From the NCBI RefSeq assembly GCF_003610695.1, contig NZ_RAQH01000001.1, positions 744,001-808,000 of the forward strand: a stretch of DNA of 64,000 bases, in the 5' to 3' direction. The DNA comes from Epilithonimonas arachidiradicis. GTDB taxonomy: Bacteria; Bacteroidota; Bacteroidia; Flavobacteriales; Weeksellaceae. The position numbers were made by a program, and so were the translations under genes. This document shows positions 34,874 to 43,147 of the stretch, piece by piece (the stretch's first letter is position 1; each line of letters begins with the position of its first letter). Below the pieces are notes generated by a model that saw only the letters and a program-made list of their open reading frames with translations, did not search any database and had not been told where the DNA came from.

Positions 34874-34961
34874 ATCTATGTGTAGTGAGATAGTTTTCAG
34901 ATTTTTATTTCAAATAATTACTGATTCTATCTATGAAATTTAATTTCTTATTAAATTCGCC

Positions 34962-34969
34962 CAAATTTA
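34962..34969 (-). promoter_or_regulatory. Possible distal -7 box of acnB
   Basis: TAAATTTG on the minus strand fits TAnnTTTG but lacks a clear TTG at the usual spacing. It would give a leader of about 155 bases that contains the hairpin at 34839-34873. The rest of the 300-base gap 34803-35102 is A/T-rich with no gene visible. Confidence 0.3.
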
Positions 34970-35102
34970 CGAAATTCTGAGCTTTTTTAAGAATAGAATA
35001 ATTTAGATTAAAAATAAATTAGATGTATTTTGTCTATTATTTTATATTTTTATCATAATAATTTTTATTTTGAGAATCAGAAATAGATGAAATTATATTG
35101 TT

Positions 35103-35513
35103 TTGAAAATCAATGGCTTAATTAAAAATAAAAAAAAGGAGATAGTCATTTTTGTCTTTTTCCTGATTTTGATTTCCATTTATTTTTTCTTTGATCCGTC
35201 AAAAAATTCATATTTCCTAAAGTGTCCATTAAAAGAAATGACGGGTTATGAGTGTGCAGGTTGTGGTGTTCAAAGAGCTTTTCACGAATTGCTTCATTTC
35301 AGATTTTCAAGAGCCTTCCAATACAATCCGTTATTTGTAATAGCAATTCCTTTCGTACTGTTATTCTTTGTGTTAAAGGTTTTTAAATTTTCTGCTAAAA
35401 CCAGTTGGTTCTACCGTTTATCGAAAAGTAAATTGTTTTTTTTAATTGTATTAATAATAGTTTTATTATTTTCGCTGTTCAGAAATACAGATTATTACAA
35501 AAGTCTGTTCTGA
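35103..35513 (+). CDS. DUF2752 family membrane protein
   Basis: This 136-residue protein has the DUF2752 signature: after a first membrane helix comes CPLKEMTGYECAGCGVQRAFHELLHF, here in two parts (CPLKEMTGYECAG and CGVQRAFHELLHF), with spaced cysteines and an Arg-Ala-x-His motif. Two further membrane helices follow. Function is unknown; the Cys motif could bind metal. The only start giving the first helix is the TTG at 35103, since no ATG precedes the signature in frame. It lies 22 bases before the WG-repeat gene. Confidence 0.82.
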   Translation: MKINGLIKNKKKEIVIFVFFLILISIYFFFDPSKNSYFLKCPLKEMTGYECAGCGVQRAFHELLHFRFSRAFQYNPLFVIAIPFVLLFFVLKVFKFSAKTSWFYRLSKSKLFFLIVLIIVLLFSLFRNTDYYKSLF

Positions 35514-35535
35514 ATTTCTAACACACAAACCGACG

Positions 35536-36204
35536 ATGAAAAAATTACTAAGCTTATGTCTCACAGGCTTCTTTCTTGCGACATATTCTCAAATGAAGGA
35601 TACGGCTATTCCTGCGCTTATTCCTCAGACCATCAATCAGAAAACAGGTTACGTTAACCAATCTGGTAAAGTAGTAATACCAGCCGAATATCATATCGCT
35701 ATGTTCTTTTCCGAAGACTGCAACTTGCTGAATTCTCCCAACAAAAAAGTCAGGATGTATGGCTCTGATGATTATGCGACAGTTGAGAAAAATCAAATCA
35801 CCTACAGGATAGATAGAAAAGGAACGCGGGTTTACCAGTATAAAAATGAAGATTTGGGAAAATGTACTTTGCCGTATGAGTCTCCAAAATATAAAGCTTT
35901 TGTAATGAATGGTTTTTACGGTTTGGTAAGCAAAGAAGATGTGGATTATAAAAACTACAAAGATTTCGAAATCTATCCTCAGTATCAGATGTTGTATGTT
36001 CTGGATAGTGATAAAGAAAACCCAATGATCATAGCTGTTTTGGATAACAAATTTGGTATAATTAATAAAAATAATCAGGTTGTTATTCCGTTTATCTATG
36101 ACGATATCAAAACAAATCTCAGCTGGAAAATGGCTAATCTCTTTGAGGTTTCCCGAGATGGAAAGGAATATTTTTACATCAATAAAAATAATCACGCATA
36201 TTAA
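35536..36204 (+). CDS. Exported WG-repeat protein
   Basis: This 222-residue protein has a signal peptide (residues 1-18, ending ATYSQ) and at least two WG-type beta repeats recognisable as GYVNQSGKVVIPAEY and FGIINKNNQVVIPFIYDDI. These repeats are common in secreted Bacteroidota proteins and probably mediate binding. The middle part is more diverged (YGLVSKEDVDYKNYKDFEIYPQYQ). No enzymatic motif is seen. It precedes the TPP riboswitch, which belongs to the next gene. Confidence 0.82.
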   Translation: MKKLLSLCLTGFFLATYSQMKDTAIPALIPQTINQKTGYVNQSGKVVIPAEYHIAMFFSEDCNLLNSPNKKVRMYGSDDYATVEKNQITYRIDRKGTRVYQYKNEDLGKCTLPYESPKYKAFVMNGFYGLVSKEDVDYKNYKDFEIYPQYQMLYVLDSDKENPMIIAVLDNKFGIINKNNQVVIPFIYDDIKTNLSWKMANLFEVSRDGKEYFYINKNNHAY

Positions 36205-36237
36205 CTAAAATTTTTCTAATTTCGCAGTCAGAAATTG

Positions 36238-36304
36238 AAGGGGTGCTGTAACAAGCTGAGATTATACCCAATGAACCTAGAACAGATAATGCTGTTTAGG
36301 GAAA
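36238..36304 (+). promoter_or_regulatory. TPP riboswitch (THI element)
   Basis: The conserved core is complete: GGGGTGC (36240-36246), GCTGAGA (36255-36261), TACCC (36265-36269), GAACCT (36273-36278), GATAATGC (36285-36292) and TAGGGA (36297-36302). This is the thiamine-pyrophosphate aptamer. It precedes the TonB-dependent receptor at 36447 by about 140 bases. A TAATTTCG box (36218-36225) is a possible -7 element. No obvious U-tract terminator follows; the expression platform contains an A/T-rich inverted repeat instead. Confidence 0.95.
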
Positions 36305-36332
36305 CATTCATTATAAACGATGAATGATAAAA

Positions 36333-36372
36333 GATAAGTGATTAATAATAACGTTATAAAAAATCATTTATC
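36333..36372. repeat. A/T-rich inverted repeat in the riboswitch expression platform
   Basis: GATAAGTGATT (36333-36343) and AATCATTTATC (36362-36372) pair over 11 bases with one G-T mismatch. Further ATCATTTATAA-like sequence follows to about 36395. It resembles the repeat at 444-494 and lies between the TPP aptamer and the receptor ORF. Confidence 0.55.
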
Positions 36373-36446
36373 AATCATCACAAATCATTTATAACCATAA
36401 TCGCCCCTTTTATTCCAATAAATTTTAACAACAAAAATTTAAGAGA

Positions 36447-38582
36447 ATGAAAGGATTTATTTTTTTAGGGGTATTCATTGCTCCATTCTATCTTTCACAA
36501 ACAACGGATTCTGTAAAAGTTACAAGTATCCAAGCGGTCGAATTCACAAAGAGAACTCCGGTTGCCAAAGCGATCATTAATGTCGAAAAAGATTTGGCGG
36601 ATAAGAACCTTGGTCAGGATTTACCGATCCTTTTGAAAAACCAGATGTCTGTGATTTCCACTTCTGATGCTGGAAATGGTGTTGGTTACACAGGATTCAG
36701 GATTAGAGGAACAGCGGGAACCAGCGTTAATGTGATGCTAAATGGCGTCCCCTACAATGATTCCGAATCCCAAGGTACTTTTTTTGTCAATGTTCCGGAT
36801 TTGACAAGTTCGGCGTCACAGATTGTTATCCAAAGAGGTGTGGGGACTTCTTCTAATGGTGTTTCTGCTTTTGGAGCTAGTGTTAATGTCATTTCCAAAG
36901 ATCCTGCAGAAGAGTTTTCTGTAAAGTCAGATGATTCTTATGGATCCTTTAATACTTACAAATATTCGGCGGAGATCAATTCCGGGAAATTCTGGAAAAA
37001 CCGCCTGTCTGTGATGGGACGATATACGCACATCCATTCCGATGGTTACATCGACAGGGCTTTTTCTAATCTTCATTCCTATAATTTTTCTGCTTTGTTC
37101 CAGGAGAAGAATACAGAGTTGAGGTTTTTGGCTTTTGGAGGAAAAGAGAAAACGTATCAGGCCTGGAATGGCGTTGATAAAGCAACTTGGGAGACGGATC
37201 CCAAATTCAATTATTCCGGAGCAATTTATGATGCGAGTTGGGAGAATATTGTGGGGTTTTATGATAACGAAACCGATAATTACAGGCAAAATCATTATCA
37301 ATTATTATGGAATCAAAGATTTTCTGACAAATGGAAATTAGAAACCACAGCACATTATACCAAAGGAAAAGGCTGGTATGAGAATTATAAGCAGGATGCC
37401 AAATTTTCTAAATATAATTTGCCTAACATCATCGACAATGGAACCGAAATCAAAACTTCGGATTTCATCAGAAAAAAATGGCTGGACAATGATTTCTATG
37501 GTGTGATTTCTACGTTGTATGGAAACCTGGGAGATTTGAGTATTAATGTCGGAGCAGTTGCTAATCAGTATTACGGAAAACATTTTGGAAATGTAACAGG
37601 TGTTTTTATTCCTCAAATTGATGAGTTTGAATATTACAGAAACCGTTCTGTTAAGAACGAAGTTTCAGGATTTGCAAAGGCTATTTATAAACTGAATCGA
37701 TTCGAGTTCTTTGGAGATCTGCAGTTAAGGAATATCGATTATAATACTAAGATCATTACACAAGGCGATGGTGAAGGTGCTGATCTGGACAAAAAATGGA
37801 CTTTTTTCAATCCAAAAGCTGGAGTTATTTTCAATATAGAAAATGGAAAGATTTTCGTTTCGTATGCTAATGCACACCGCGAGCCAAATAGAGACGATCT
37901 TTTTGCCAATCCGGATGTGAAACCGGAAACGCTTCACGATTTTGAAGCGGGTTGGGAACAACAATTTGGTAAAGTGGCTTTGACGGCCAATGCCTATTAT
38001 ATGTATTACATTGATCAGTTGGCGCTGAATGGGCAATTGACCAACGTTGGAGAATTTATCAAAGAGAATATCGGCAAGAGTTACCGACTGGGAATTGAAT
38101 TGGGAGCATTGGCAAGATTGTCAGAACAATTGCAGTTGTCCGCAAATCTTACGCTAAGCAATAATAAAATCATGAAATATACGGTGGATGTGCAGGAGCC
38201 TGATCCGGCTAATCCATCTAACGAAATCACGGTCAAGAAAACGCTAGGAGGAGAGGATATTTCGTTTTCTCCCAATATTATTGCTAATGGTAATATCGTT
38301 TATTCACCTTTTAAAAACTTCAACCTTGGTGTTACAGCGCAATACGTTGGAAAGCAATATTTGGATAATTCGGGAGATAAAGTCAATCAGTTGGACTCTT
38401 ATTTCGTTCCTGATTTTAATATGTCATATAAATTACCTTTTCAAAGACAAGATGTAGTACTTCGGTTCTTGTTAAATAATTTCACTAATACGAAGTATGT
38501 TAACAACGGTTTTAGTGGACCGTATTACTTCGCACAAGCCGGAATTAACTTCCTTTTTGGGCTTTCTTTGAAGTTTAAATAA
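36447..38582 (+). CDS. TonB-dependent receptor under TPP riboswitch, likely thiamine uptake
   Basis: This 711-residue outer-membrane receptor has a signal peptide (residues 1-17), a plug domain with typical blocks (GVGYTGFRIRGTAGTSVNVMLNG, here GFRIRGTAGTSVNVMLNG, and VIQRGVGTSSNGVSAFGASV), and a barrel ending FAQAGINFLFGLSLKFK with the terminal aromatic pattern of outer-membrane proteins. A TPP riboswitch in its leader means it is repressed when thiamine pyrophosphate is plentiful, so it likely imports thiamine or a precursor. No inner-membrane transporter or thi gene is next to it. The ligand is inferred from regulation. Confidence 0.92.
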   Translation: MKGFIFLGVFIAPFYLSQTTDSVKVTSIQAVEFTKRTPVAKAIINVEKDLADKNLGQDLPILLKNQMSVISTSDAGNGVGYTGFRIRGTAGTSVNVMLNGVPYNDSESQGTFFVNVPDLTSSASQIVIQRGVGTSSNGVSAFGASVNVISKDPAEEFSVKSDDSYGSFNTYKYSAEINSGKFWKNRLSVMGRYTHIHSDGYIDRAFSNLHSYNFSALFQEKNTELRFLAFGGKEKTYQAWNGVDKATWETDPKFNYSGAIYDASWENIVGFYDNETDNYRQNHYQLLWNQRFSDKWKLETTAHYTKGKGWYENYKQDAKFSKYNLPNIIDNGTEIKTSDFIRKKWLDNDFYGVISTLYGNLGDLSINVGAVANQYYGKHFGNVTGVFIPQIDEFEYYRNRSVKNEVSGFAKAIYKLNRFEFFGDLQLRNIDYNTKIITQGDGEGADLDKKWTFFNPKAGVIFNIENGKIFVSYANAHREPNRDDLFANPDVKPETLHDFEAGWEQQFGKVALTANAYYMYYIDQLALNGQLTNVGEFIKENIGKSYRLGIELGALARLSEQLQLSANLTLSNNKIMKYTVDVQEPDPANPSNEITVKKTLGGEDISFSPNIIANGNIVYSPFKNFNLGVTAQYVGKQYLDNSGDKVNQLDSYFVPDFNMSYKLPFQRQDVVLRFLLNNFTNTKYVNNGFSGPYYFAQAGINFLFGLSLKFK

Positions 38583-38616
38583 AATTTTTATAATTGATTA
38601 TTAATTAGTTATGTTT

Positions 38617-38730
38617 TTTTTAAGGTCTGATTGTAGATTTTTTACTGTTAACTTAAAATTAATATTAGATTTACAAGGATTTTAATTGTTTGATAAAAAA
38701 TTCATTAAAATTAAATATAGACCTTAAAAA
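38617..38730. repeat. Long-range inverted repeat before a T9SS protein gene
   Basis: TTTTTAAGGTCT (38617-38628) and AGACCTTAAAAA (38719-38730) are perfect 12-base inverted repeats 90 bases apart. A nested TTTTTTA/TAAAAAA pair lies within. The right arm ends 9 bases before the ATG at 38740. It may be a leader structure or the remnant of a small mobile element. Confidence 0.5.
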
Positions 38731-38739
38731 TTTACATCT

Positions 38740-39408
38740 ATGAAAAAAATCTATTCATTAGTGCTTGCGGCATTTGCAGGCGCTGCACTTTCTGCACAAT
38801 TAACTTATACCGTATCAAACGGTGTTTACAAATTAACTTACGGGAAATCAGGAGACTGGAGTTTCTATGATCCACAGAGTAATCCGACAATCTATGTTCA
38901 TGTCTGGTCTGCTCAATCTGACGGAGATAATAACCAGGGAAACTTTGATGATGCCTGGAGTAATTCCAATACAACAATGACTTGGAATGATACAGAAGGA
39001 GCTTACTTAGGAACAATTGATTTGAACACAAAGTTGTTTACCAATTCTAATAATACAATGTCTCAGGGAACAATAGTTCAAAGAATTGGAATTGTTTTCA
39101 AAAATCAACAAAATGGTGCAACTGTTCAATCTGCAGATAGAGATCTTGAAGGACCAACAACTTTGACAACATTAGCTGTTTCAGAAGTTGGATCAAAAAC
39201 TAAATCTCAGGTTGCTGCGGGGAAATTATTCACTTCAGCAAAAGGAAATCTGGATGTTACAGTTTATGATTTCGGAGGAAGGGTTATCAAAACTTTAAAA
39301 GTGAACGCCAATGGAAACCCAGTTGACCTTAATCTTTCTCAAAAAGGGATGTATCTGATGACGATTTCCGGTAACAATATTTCAGAATCTGTGAAATTTG
39401 CATACTAA
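38740..39408 (+). CDS. Secreted protein with T9SS type A-like sorting domain
   Basis: This 222-residue protein has a signal peptide (MKKIYSLVLAAFAGAALSAQ) and a compact N-terminal beta domain rich in Trp, Asp and Asn (WSFYDPQSNPTIYVHVWSAQ). The C-terminal sorting domain of the type IX secretion system is recognisable from NLDVTVYDFGGRVIKTLKV and GMYLMTISGNNISESVKF. The usual YPNP opening of that domain is missing or diverged. The N-terminal part has the look of a carbohydrate-binding or starch-binding module, but I cannot name it. It ends in a clear terminator. Confidence 0.82.
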   Translation: MKKIYSLVLAAFAGAALSAQLTYTVSNGVYKLTYGKSGDWSFYDPQSNPTIYVHVWSAQSDGDNNQGNFDDAWSNSNTTMTWNDTEGAYLGTIDLNTKLFTNSNNTMSQGTIVQRIGIVFKNQQNGATVQSADRDLEGPTTLTTLAVSEVGSKTKSQVAAGKLFTSAKGNLDVTVYDFGGRVIKTLKVNANGNPVDLNLSQKGMYLMTISGNNISESVKFAY

Positions 39409-39432
39409 GTTTAATTAATTCATATCAAATCA

Positions 39433-39463
39433 AAAAGGTTGCTAATAAAAGCAACCTTTTATA
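39433..39463 (+). terminator. Intrinsic terminator
   Basis: AAAAGGTTGC (39433-39442) and GCAACCTTTT (39451-39460) form a 10-bp stem with an 8-base loop and T-rich downstream sequence, ending the T9SS protein gene. Confidence 0.9.
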
Positions 39464-39487
39464 TTTTCTTTAACATCAAAAATTATG

Positions 39488-39495
39488 TAGTTTTG
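39488..39495 (+). promoter_or_regulatory. -7 box directly before the HU-like membrane protein gene
   Basis: TAGTTTTG matches TAnnTTTG and ends 5 bases before the preferred ATG at 39501, predicting a nearly leaderless transcript. No good TTG is present at the usual distance upstream. Confidence 0.4.
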
Positions 39496-39500
39496 TGGCG

Positions 39501-40178
39501 ATGAATTTTGAATATCTTTTATATCAATATCTTCTGAAGCATAATAGGGCAGAAGTTCCTGAGTTTGGCATATTCCAGCTTACCAGGGAATCTGCTAAAA
39601 TTGATGCGGAAAATTCTATGATTATTCCTCCGAAAGAGACTGTTGCTTTCGAATATAATCCGTCTGGTTACGACAATCAGTTAGCGAAATATATTGCTGA
39701 TGAAACCAACTCCAATCTTTTCATTGTTCAGATGAACCTTAAAAATGAAGTAGCAAAGTGGTTTCAGAAATTACAGACAGAAAATGTTCTGAATCTTGAA
39801 AATCTTGGACAATATCAATTAAACGAAGATAACAAGGTTGTTAAAGTAACGGATAATGATGAGGATGTTTTTGGTTTTGAAAAAGTGGATTTACAGCATC
39901 TTAAAACTTTAAAATCAAAAAATAATTTTACAGAAGATTACAGTTTCAATAAGGGTGTCATCTGGACTTTTCTAAGTGTCATTGTTGTTGGAGCAACAGC
40001 ATTATTTCTTTTTGGAGACCAAGAACTGATATTCGGAAAATCATCAAATATCCCGGCAAAACAAATTGTCAAAACAGTTGAGAAACCAAAAGTTTTGGTG
40101 GCTCCCAAACAAGATTCTATAAAAACAGATAGTATAAAACCTACAACTAATGCAAAAATCCAAAAAACCAATAGATAG
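39501..40178 (+). CDS. HU-CCDC81-like membrane protein lacking SPOR domain
   Basis: This is a protein of about 225 residues. The first ~130 residues resemble the paired HU-like (CCDC81-type) domains that open SPOR-domain proteins of Bacteroidota (NFEYLLYQYLLKHNRAEVPEFGIFQL and the LENLGQYQLNEDNKV strand). A single membrane helix follows (GVIWTFLSVIVVGATALFLF, about residues 150-170), then a short Lys/Pro-rich tail. The SPOR peptidoglycan-binding domain expected at the C-terminus is absent; the gene ends 29 bases inside the thioesterase gene. ATG 39501 is preferred to the GTG at 39495, which overlaps the promoter box. Confidence 0.75.
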   Translation: MNFEYLLYQYLLKHNRAEVPEFGIFQLTRESAKIDAENSMIIPPKETVAFEYNPSGYDNQLAKYIADETNSNLFIVQMNLKNEVAKWFQKLQTENVLNLENLGQYQLNEDNKVVKVTDNDEDVFGFEKVDLQHLKTLKSKNNFTEDYSFNKGVIWTFLSVIVVGATALFLFGDQELIFGKSSNIPAKQIVKTVEKPKVLVAPKQDSIKTDSIKPTTNAKIQKTNR

Positions 40179-40677
40179 CCTTACGGTAATGACGAATATT
40201 GTCTTACCCAACGAAACCAATTCATTAAGAAATCTTTTCGGAGGCGAATTATTGTCAAGAATGGACAGAGCGGCTTCTATATCAGCGACAAGACATTGTG
40301 AAAGAAGAGTTGTAACAGCGTCTGTGAATCACGTATCGTTCAATCATCCGATTCCAGAAGGTGGAATTGTAGTTTTGGAATCTAAAGTTTCCAGGGCATT
40401 TTCGACATCAATGGAGGTTTATGTTGATGTTTGGTTAGATGACCCGATTAATCAAACAAAAATCCATACCAATGAAGGGATTTATACTTTTGTTGCGGTA
40501 GACGAATTCAATCGCCCGATTCCGATTCCTACTATAGAGCCGGAAACAGAAGACGAGGTGAAACGTTTTGATGCAGCACTTAGAAGAAAAGAATTGTCCC
40601 TGATTCTTTCCGGAAGAATGAAACCAACAGATTCTGTAGAATTGAAAAAATTGTTTGCAGGAGAAATTGAAATATAA
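40150..40677 (+). CDS. Acyl-CoA thioesterase, hotdog fold
   Basis: This 175-residue protein is of the YciA/BACH-type hotdog thioesterase family, which hydrolyses acyl-CoA to free acid and CoA in the cytoplasm. The family pattern is visible: VLPNETNSLRNLFGGELLSRMD, here NETNSLRNLFGGELLSRMD, with the catalytic Asn/Asp region, then VVTASVNHVSFNHPIPEG and the TFVAVDEFNRPIPIP strand. The start overlaps the upstream gene by 29 bases; a later ATG at residue 14 (MTNIVLPN) is possible. A terminator follows the stop. Confidence 0.92.
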   Translation: MQKSKKPIDSLTVMTNIVLPNETNSLRNLFGGELLSRMDRAASISATRHCERRVVTASVNHVSFNHPIPEGGIVVLESKVSRAFSTSMEVYVDVWLDDPINQTKIHTNEGIYTFVAVDEFNRPIPIPTIEPETEDEVKRFDAALRRKELSLILSGRMKPTDSVELKKLFAGEIEI

Positions 40678-40683
40678 TTAATG

Positions 40684-40712
40684 ACGGAAGATTTTTTCTT
40701 CCGTTTCTTTTT
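40684..40712 (+). terminator. Intrinsic terminator
   Basis: ACGGAAGA (40684-40691) and TCTTCCGT (40697-40704) form an 8-bp stem with a 5-base T loop followed by a T-rich tract. It ends the thioesterase transcript. Confidence 0.88.
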
Positions 40713-40750
40713 TATCGTTTATCAACTATAAATTATCATTTATAATTATT
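40713..40750. repeat. A/T-rich TTATCATTTATAA element before the dehydrogenase gene
   Basis: The stretch TTTATCAACTATAAATTATC followed by ATTTATAATT repeats the motif seen at 482-499 and 13065-13087 and ends next to the ATG at 40752. It shows no strong hairpin by itself. Confidence 0.45.
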
Positions 40751-40751
40751 T

Positions 40752-41684
40752 ATGAGAATCTTATTATTAGATACCAATCATCCATTGATAGAACAACAAC
40801 TTTCTGAAAAAGGCTTTGTTTTCGATGCAGATTATACTTCCAGTTATGATGAGGTTTTGGAAAAAATCCAGAATTATGAAGGAATTATCATCCGAAGCCG
40901 AATTCCATTGGACAAGAACTTTTTGACCAAAGCTTCTCATCTTAAGTTCATTGCCAGAGTGGGAGCTGGAATGGAAAATATCGATATTGAAACGGCCGAA
41001 AGTTTAGGAATTAAATTGATTAATTCGCCGGAGGGAAACCGCGATTCCGTTGCTGAACACGTTGTTGGAATGTTGTTAATTCTAATGAACCGATTATTCA
41101 TTGCATCGAACGAAGTGAAAAACGGAATCTGGAAACGCGAAGAAAATCGTGGTGATGAATTATTAGGAAAAACTTTCGGAATCATTGGTTACGGAAATAT
41201 GGGAAAAGCCACAGCGAAAAGGCTTTCAGGTTTTGGTGTTGAGGTGATTTTTCACGATATTTTGCCTAATCTTTCCGATGAATTTGCAACACAAGTTTCT
41301 TTGGAAACACTTCAAAAAAGAGCTGATATTTTAAGTCTTCACATCCCTTTGACGGGCGAAACCAATTATTTGATTGATGAAGAATTCATTTCTAAAATGG
41401 AAAAGAATTTCTATTTTGTGAACACCGCTCGTGGAAAAAATTTGAAAACTAAAGCCTTAGTACAAGCTATTGAAGCGGGTAAAGTTTTAGGTGCTTGTCT
41501 GGATGTTCTGGAATATGAAAAGCCTTCTTTTGAAAACCTGGAAACAGAAAATCAGGATTTGAAATATTTATTAGATTCTGAAAAAGTGATTGTTACACCG
41601 CATATTGGAGGTTGGACACATCAAAGCAAAGAGAAATTGGCACAAGTTATTGTAGATAAAATTCTTGCAGATTTTAAAAATTAA
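40752..41684 (+). CDS. D-2-hydroxyacid dehydrogenase, SerA-like
   Basis: This 310-residue NAD-dependent dehydrogenase has the nucleotide motif GIIGYGNMGKATAKRLSGFG, a catalytic Arg in FVNTARGKN, Glu in the LDVLEYEKPSF region and His in VTPHIGGWTHQSK. The substrate-side motif ARVGAGMENID matches phosphoglycerate dehydrogenase. It lacks the C-terminal ACT domain of large SerA. It may be the phosphoglycerate dehydrogenase of serine synthesis or a related 2-hydroxyacid enzyme; no serC or serB gene is adjacent to decide. It stands as a single gene after a terminator and an A/T-rich element. Confidence 0.88.
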   Translation: MRILLLDTNHPLIEQQLSEKGFVFDADYTSSYDEVLEKIQNYEGIIIRSRIPLDKNFLTKASHLKFIARVGAGMENIDIETAESLGIKLINSPEGNRDSVAEHVVGMLLILMNRLFIASNEVKNGIWKREENRGDELLGKTFGIIGYGNMGKATAKRLSGFGVEVIFHDILPNLSDEFATQVSLETLQKRADILSLHIPLTGETNYLIDEEFISKMEKNFYFVNTARGKNLKTKALVQAIEAGKVLGACLDVLEYEKPSFENLETENQDLKYLLDSEKVIVTPHIGGWTHQSKEKLAQVIVDKILADFKN

Positions 41685-41787
41685 GTCTCGAAAAATTTCT
41701 CCACATTTAACAATTCTTAAGAAAATTGGTATCTTCTAAAGACTCATTTTATGTTAACTTGCGAGCCTTAACGAAGTTTGGAGAACA

Positions 41788-43047
41788 ATGAATTTTAGAA
41801 AATTAATTACAGTCGGTTTAGCAGTTGCCACCATCATTTCCTGCAAAAAACAAAAAGAAGAAACAGCAGAAATCTACCAATCCAAACTTCCCAATTACAG
41901 CAACGTCGATTTATCAAAAGTATTTACACCAGCAGAATCTACTTTAGAAAACGAGTCCACGATTCTCCCTCTCATTAATAATTATTATCAGAAAATCTGG
42001 GAACAAGGCGACCTAAGTGGAGGAATTCTTGTTGCAAAAGGGGATAAAATCATCTTCGAAAAATATAGAGGTTTTGGCAGAGAAAATAAGCAAATGCCAA
42101 TTGATGAAAACACACCACTTCACGTAGCTTCTGTTAGCAAAACTATGACGGCAATGGCTGTTTTGAAATTGGTTGAAGGTGGAAAACTGAAATTGGAAGA
42201 TGATTTGACTAAGTTTTTTCCAAAGTTTCCTTATAAGGATATTACTGTTTTCAGTTTGTTGTCCCAGAGAAGCGGACTTCCAAAATATGAGCATTTTGAC
42301 CAAGGCATCAAACCTGCTCCGGAAGAACTCAAAAAAGACTTCATTACAAATCAGGATGTTTTGGAGGTGTTGATTAAATACAAACCAGAATTGGCGCGAC
42401 TTTCCAACACAGGATTTATGTATTGCAATACCAACTTTGCTTTGTTGGCGCTGATTGTAGAAAAAGTGACTGCAACACCTTTTCCTGAAGCGATGCAGGA
42501 GATTGTTTTCAAACCATTGAAAATGAATCATACTTTTATATTCCAGAAAAAAGATATTCCCACAGCTTCACAATCTTTCTACAGCGGTTTCAGATTGTAT
42601 CCATTGGCAAATTTGGACTTGATTTATGGAGATAAAAACGTTTACACAACACCAAAAGATTTATTGAATTTTTCAGTGGCGCTATTTTCAAAAGATTTCT
42701 TGAAACCGGAATTAGCCAACAAAATCTTCGAACCTTACAGCAACGAGAAAAAAGGAATCAACAATTATGGTTTAGGTTTCCGGATGAAGGAGTTTGATAA
42801 CGGAGAAAAACTGACCTATCACAATGGCTGGTGGCACGGCACCAATTCGGTTTTTGCGCACCTTCTGAAATCGAAAGTGACGATTATTGCTATTGGAAAC
42901 AAGTACTCACAAAGAGTTTATTCCGCATTGTCGTTATCAGGATTGTTTGAAAATTTCCCTTTCGAAATGGAAAAATTTAACAAAACAATGAATCCTAAAG
43001 GAGCTTCGGCAGAAAATGATTCTGCTAGTGTGAATGCCGGAGAATAA
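41788..43047 (+). CDS. Serine hydrolase lipoprotein, beta-lactamase/PBP-like (class C fold)
   Basis: This 419-residue lipoprotein (lipobox IISCK, Cys19) has a beta-lactamase-related serine hydrolase domain. The SxxK motif is SVSK (Ser115, Lys118) in HVASVSKTMTAM, the Tyr-x-Asn motif is YCNTN, and the third box is GWWHGTNS. These are the elements of DD-peptidase/esterase-like enzymes of the S12 group. The substrate could be a peptide, ester or cell-wall fragment. The C-terminus is Ser/Ala-rich. A palindromic terminator follows. Confidence 0.88.
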   Translation: MNFRKLITVGLAVATIISCKKQKEETAEIYQSKLPNYSNVDLSKVFTPAESTLENESTILPLINNYYQKIWEQGDLSGGILVAKGDKIIFEKYRGFGRENKQMPIDENTPLHVASVSKTMTAMAVLKLVEGGKLKLEDDLTKFFPKFPYKDITVFSLLSQRSGLPKYEHFDQGIKPAPEELKKDFITNQDVLEVLIKYKPELARLSNTGFMYCNTNFALLALIVEKVTATPFPEAMQEIVFKPLKMNHTFIFQKKDIPTASQSFYSGFRLYPLANLDLIYGDKNVYTTPKDLLNFSVALFSKDFLKPELANKIFEPYSNEKKGINNYGLGFRMKEFDNGEKLTYHNGWWHGTNSVFAHLLKSKVTIIAIGNKYSQRVYSALSLSGLFENFPFEMEKFNKTMNPKGASAENDSASVNAGE

Positions 43048-43109
43048 ATAACCACACAATATAACGGCAGAAATATAAAAATATTATAAAAAATAATAAA
43101 TTGATTATC

Positions 43110-43147
43110 AGAACTTTAATAATTATTAAAGTTCTTTTTTTATTTTT
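43110..43147 (+). terminator. Palindromic intrinsic terminator
   Basis: A perfect palindrome with arms AGAACTTTAATAA (43110-43122) and TTATTAAAGTTCT (43123-43135) is followed by a T-run. It probably ends the serine hydrolase transcript. A TATTTTTG box at 43141-43148 may start the sigma-factor transcript. Confidence 0.8.

Noticed and set aside
35554-36195. 213-codon open frame on the minus strand
   Set aside because: It is antisense to the WG-repeat gene, lacks a recognisable domain and is explained by codon bias of the real gene.
42013-42531. 172-codon open frame on the minus strand
   Set aside because: It lies entirely antisense to the serine hydrolase with its catalytic motifs; composition looks like a shadow frame.
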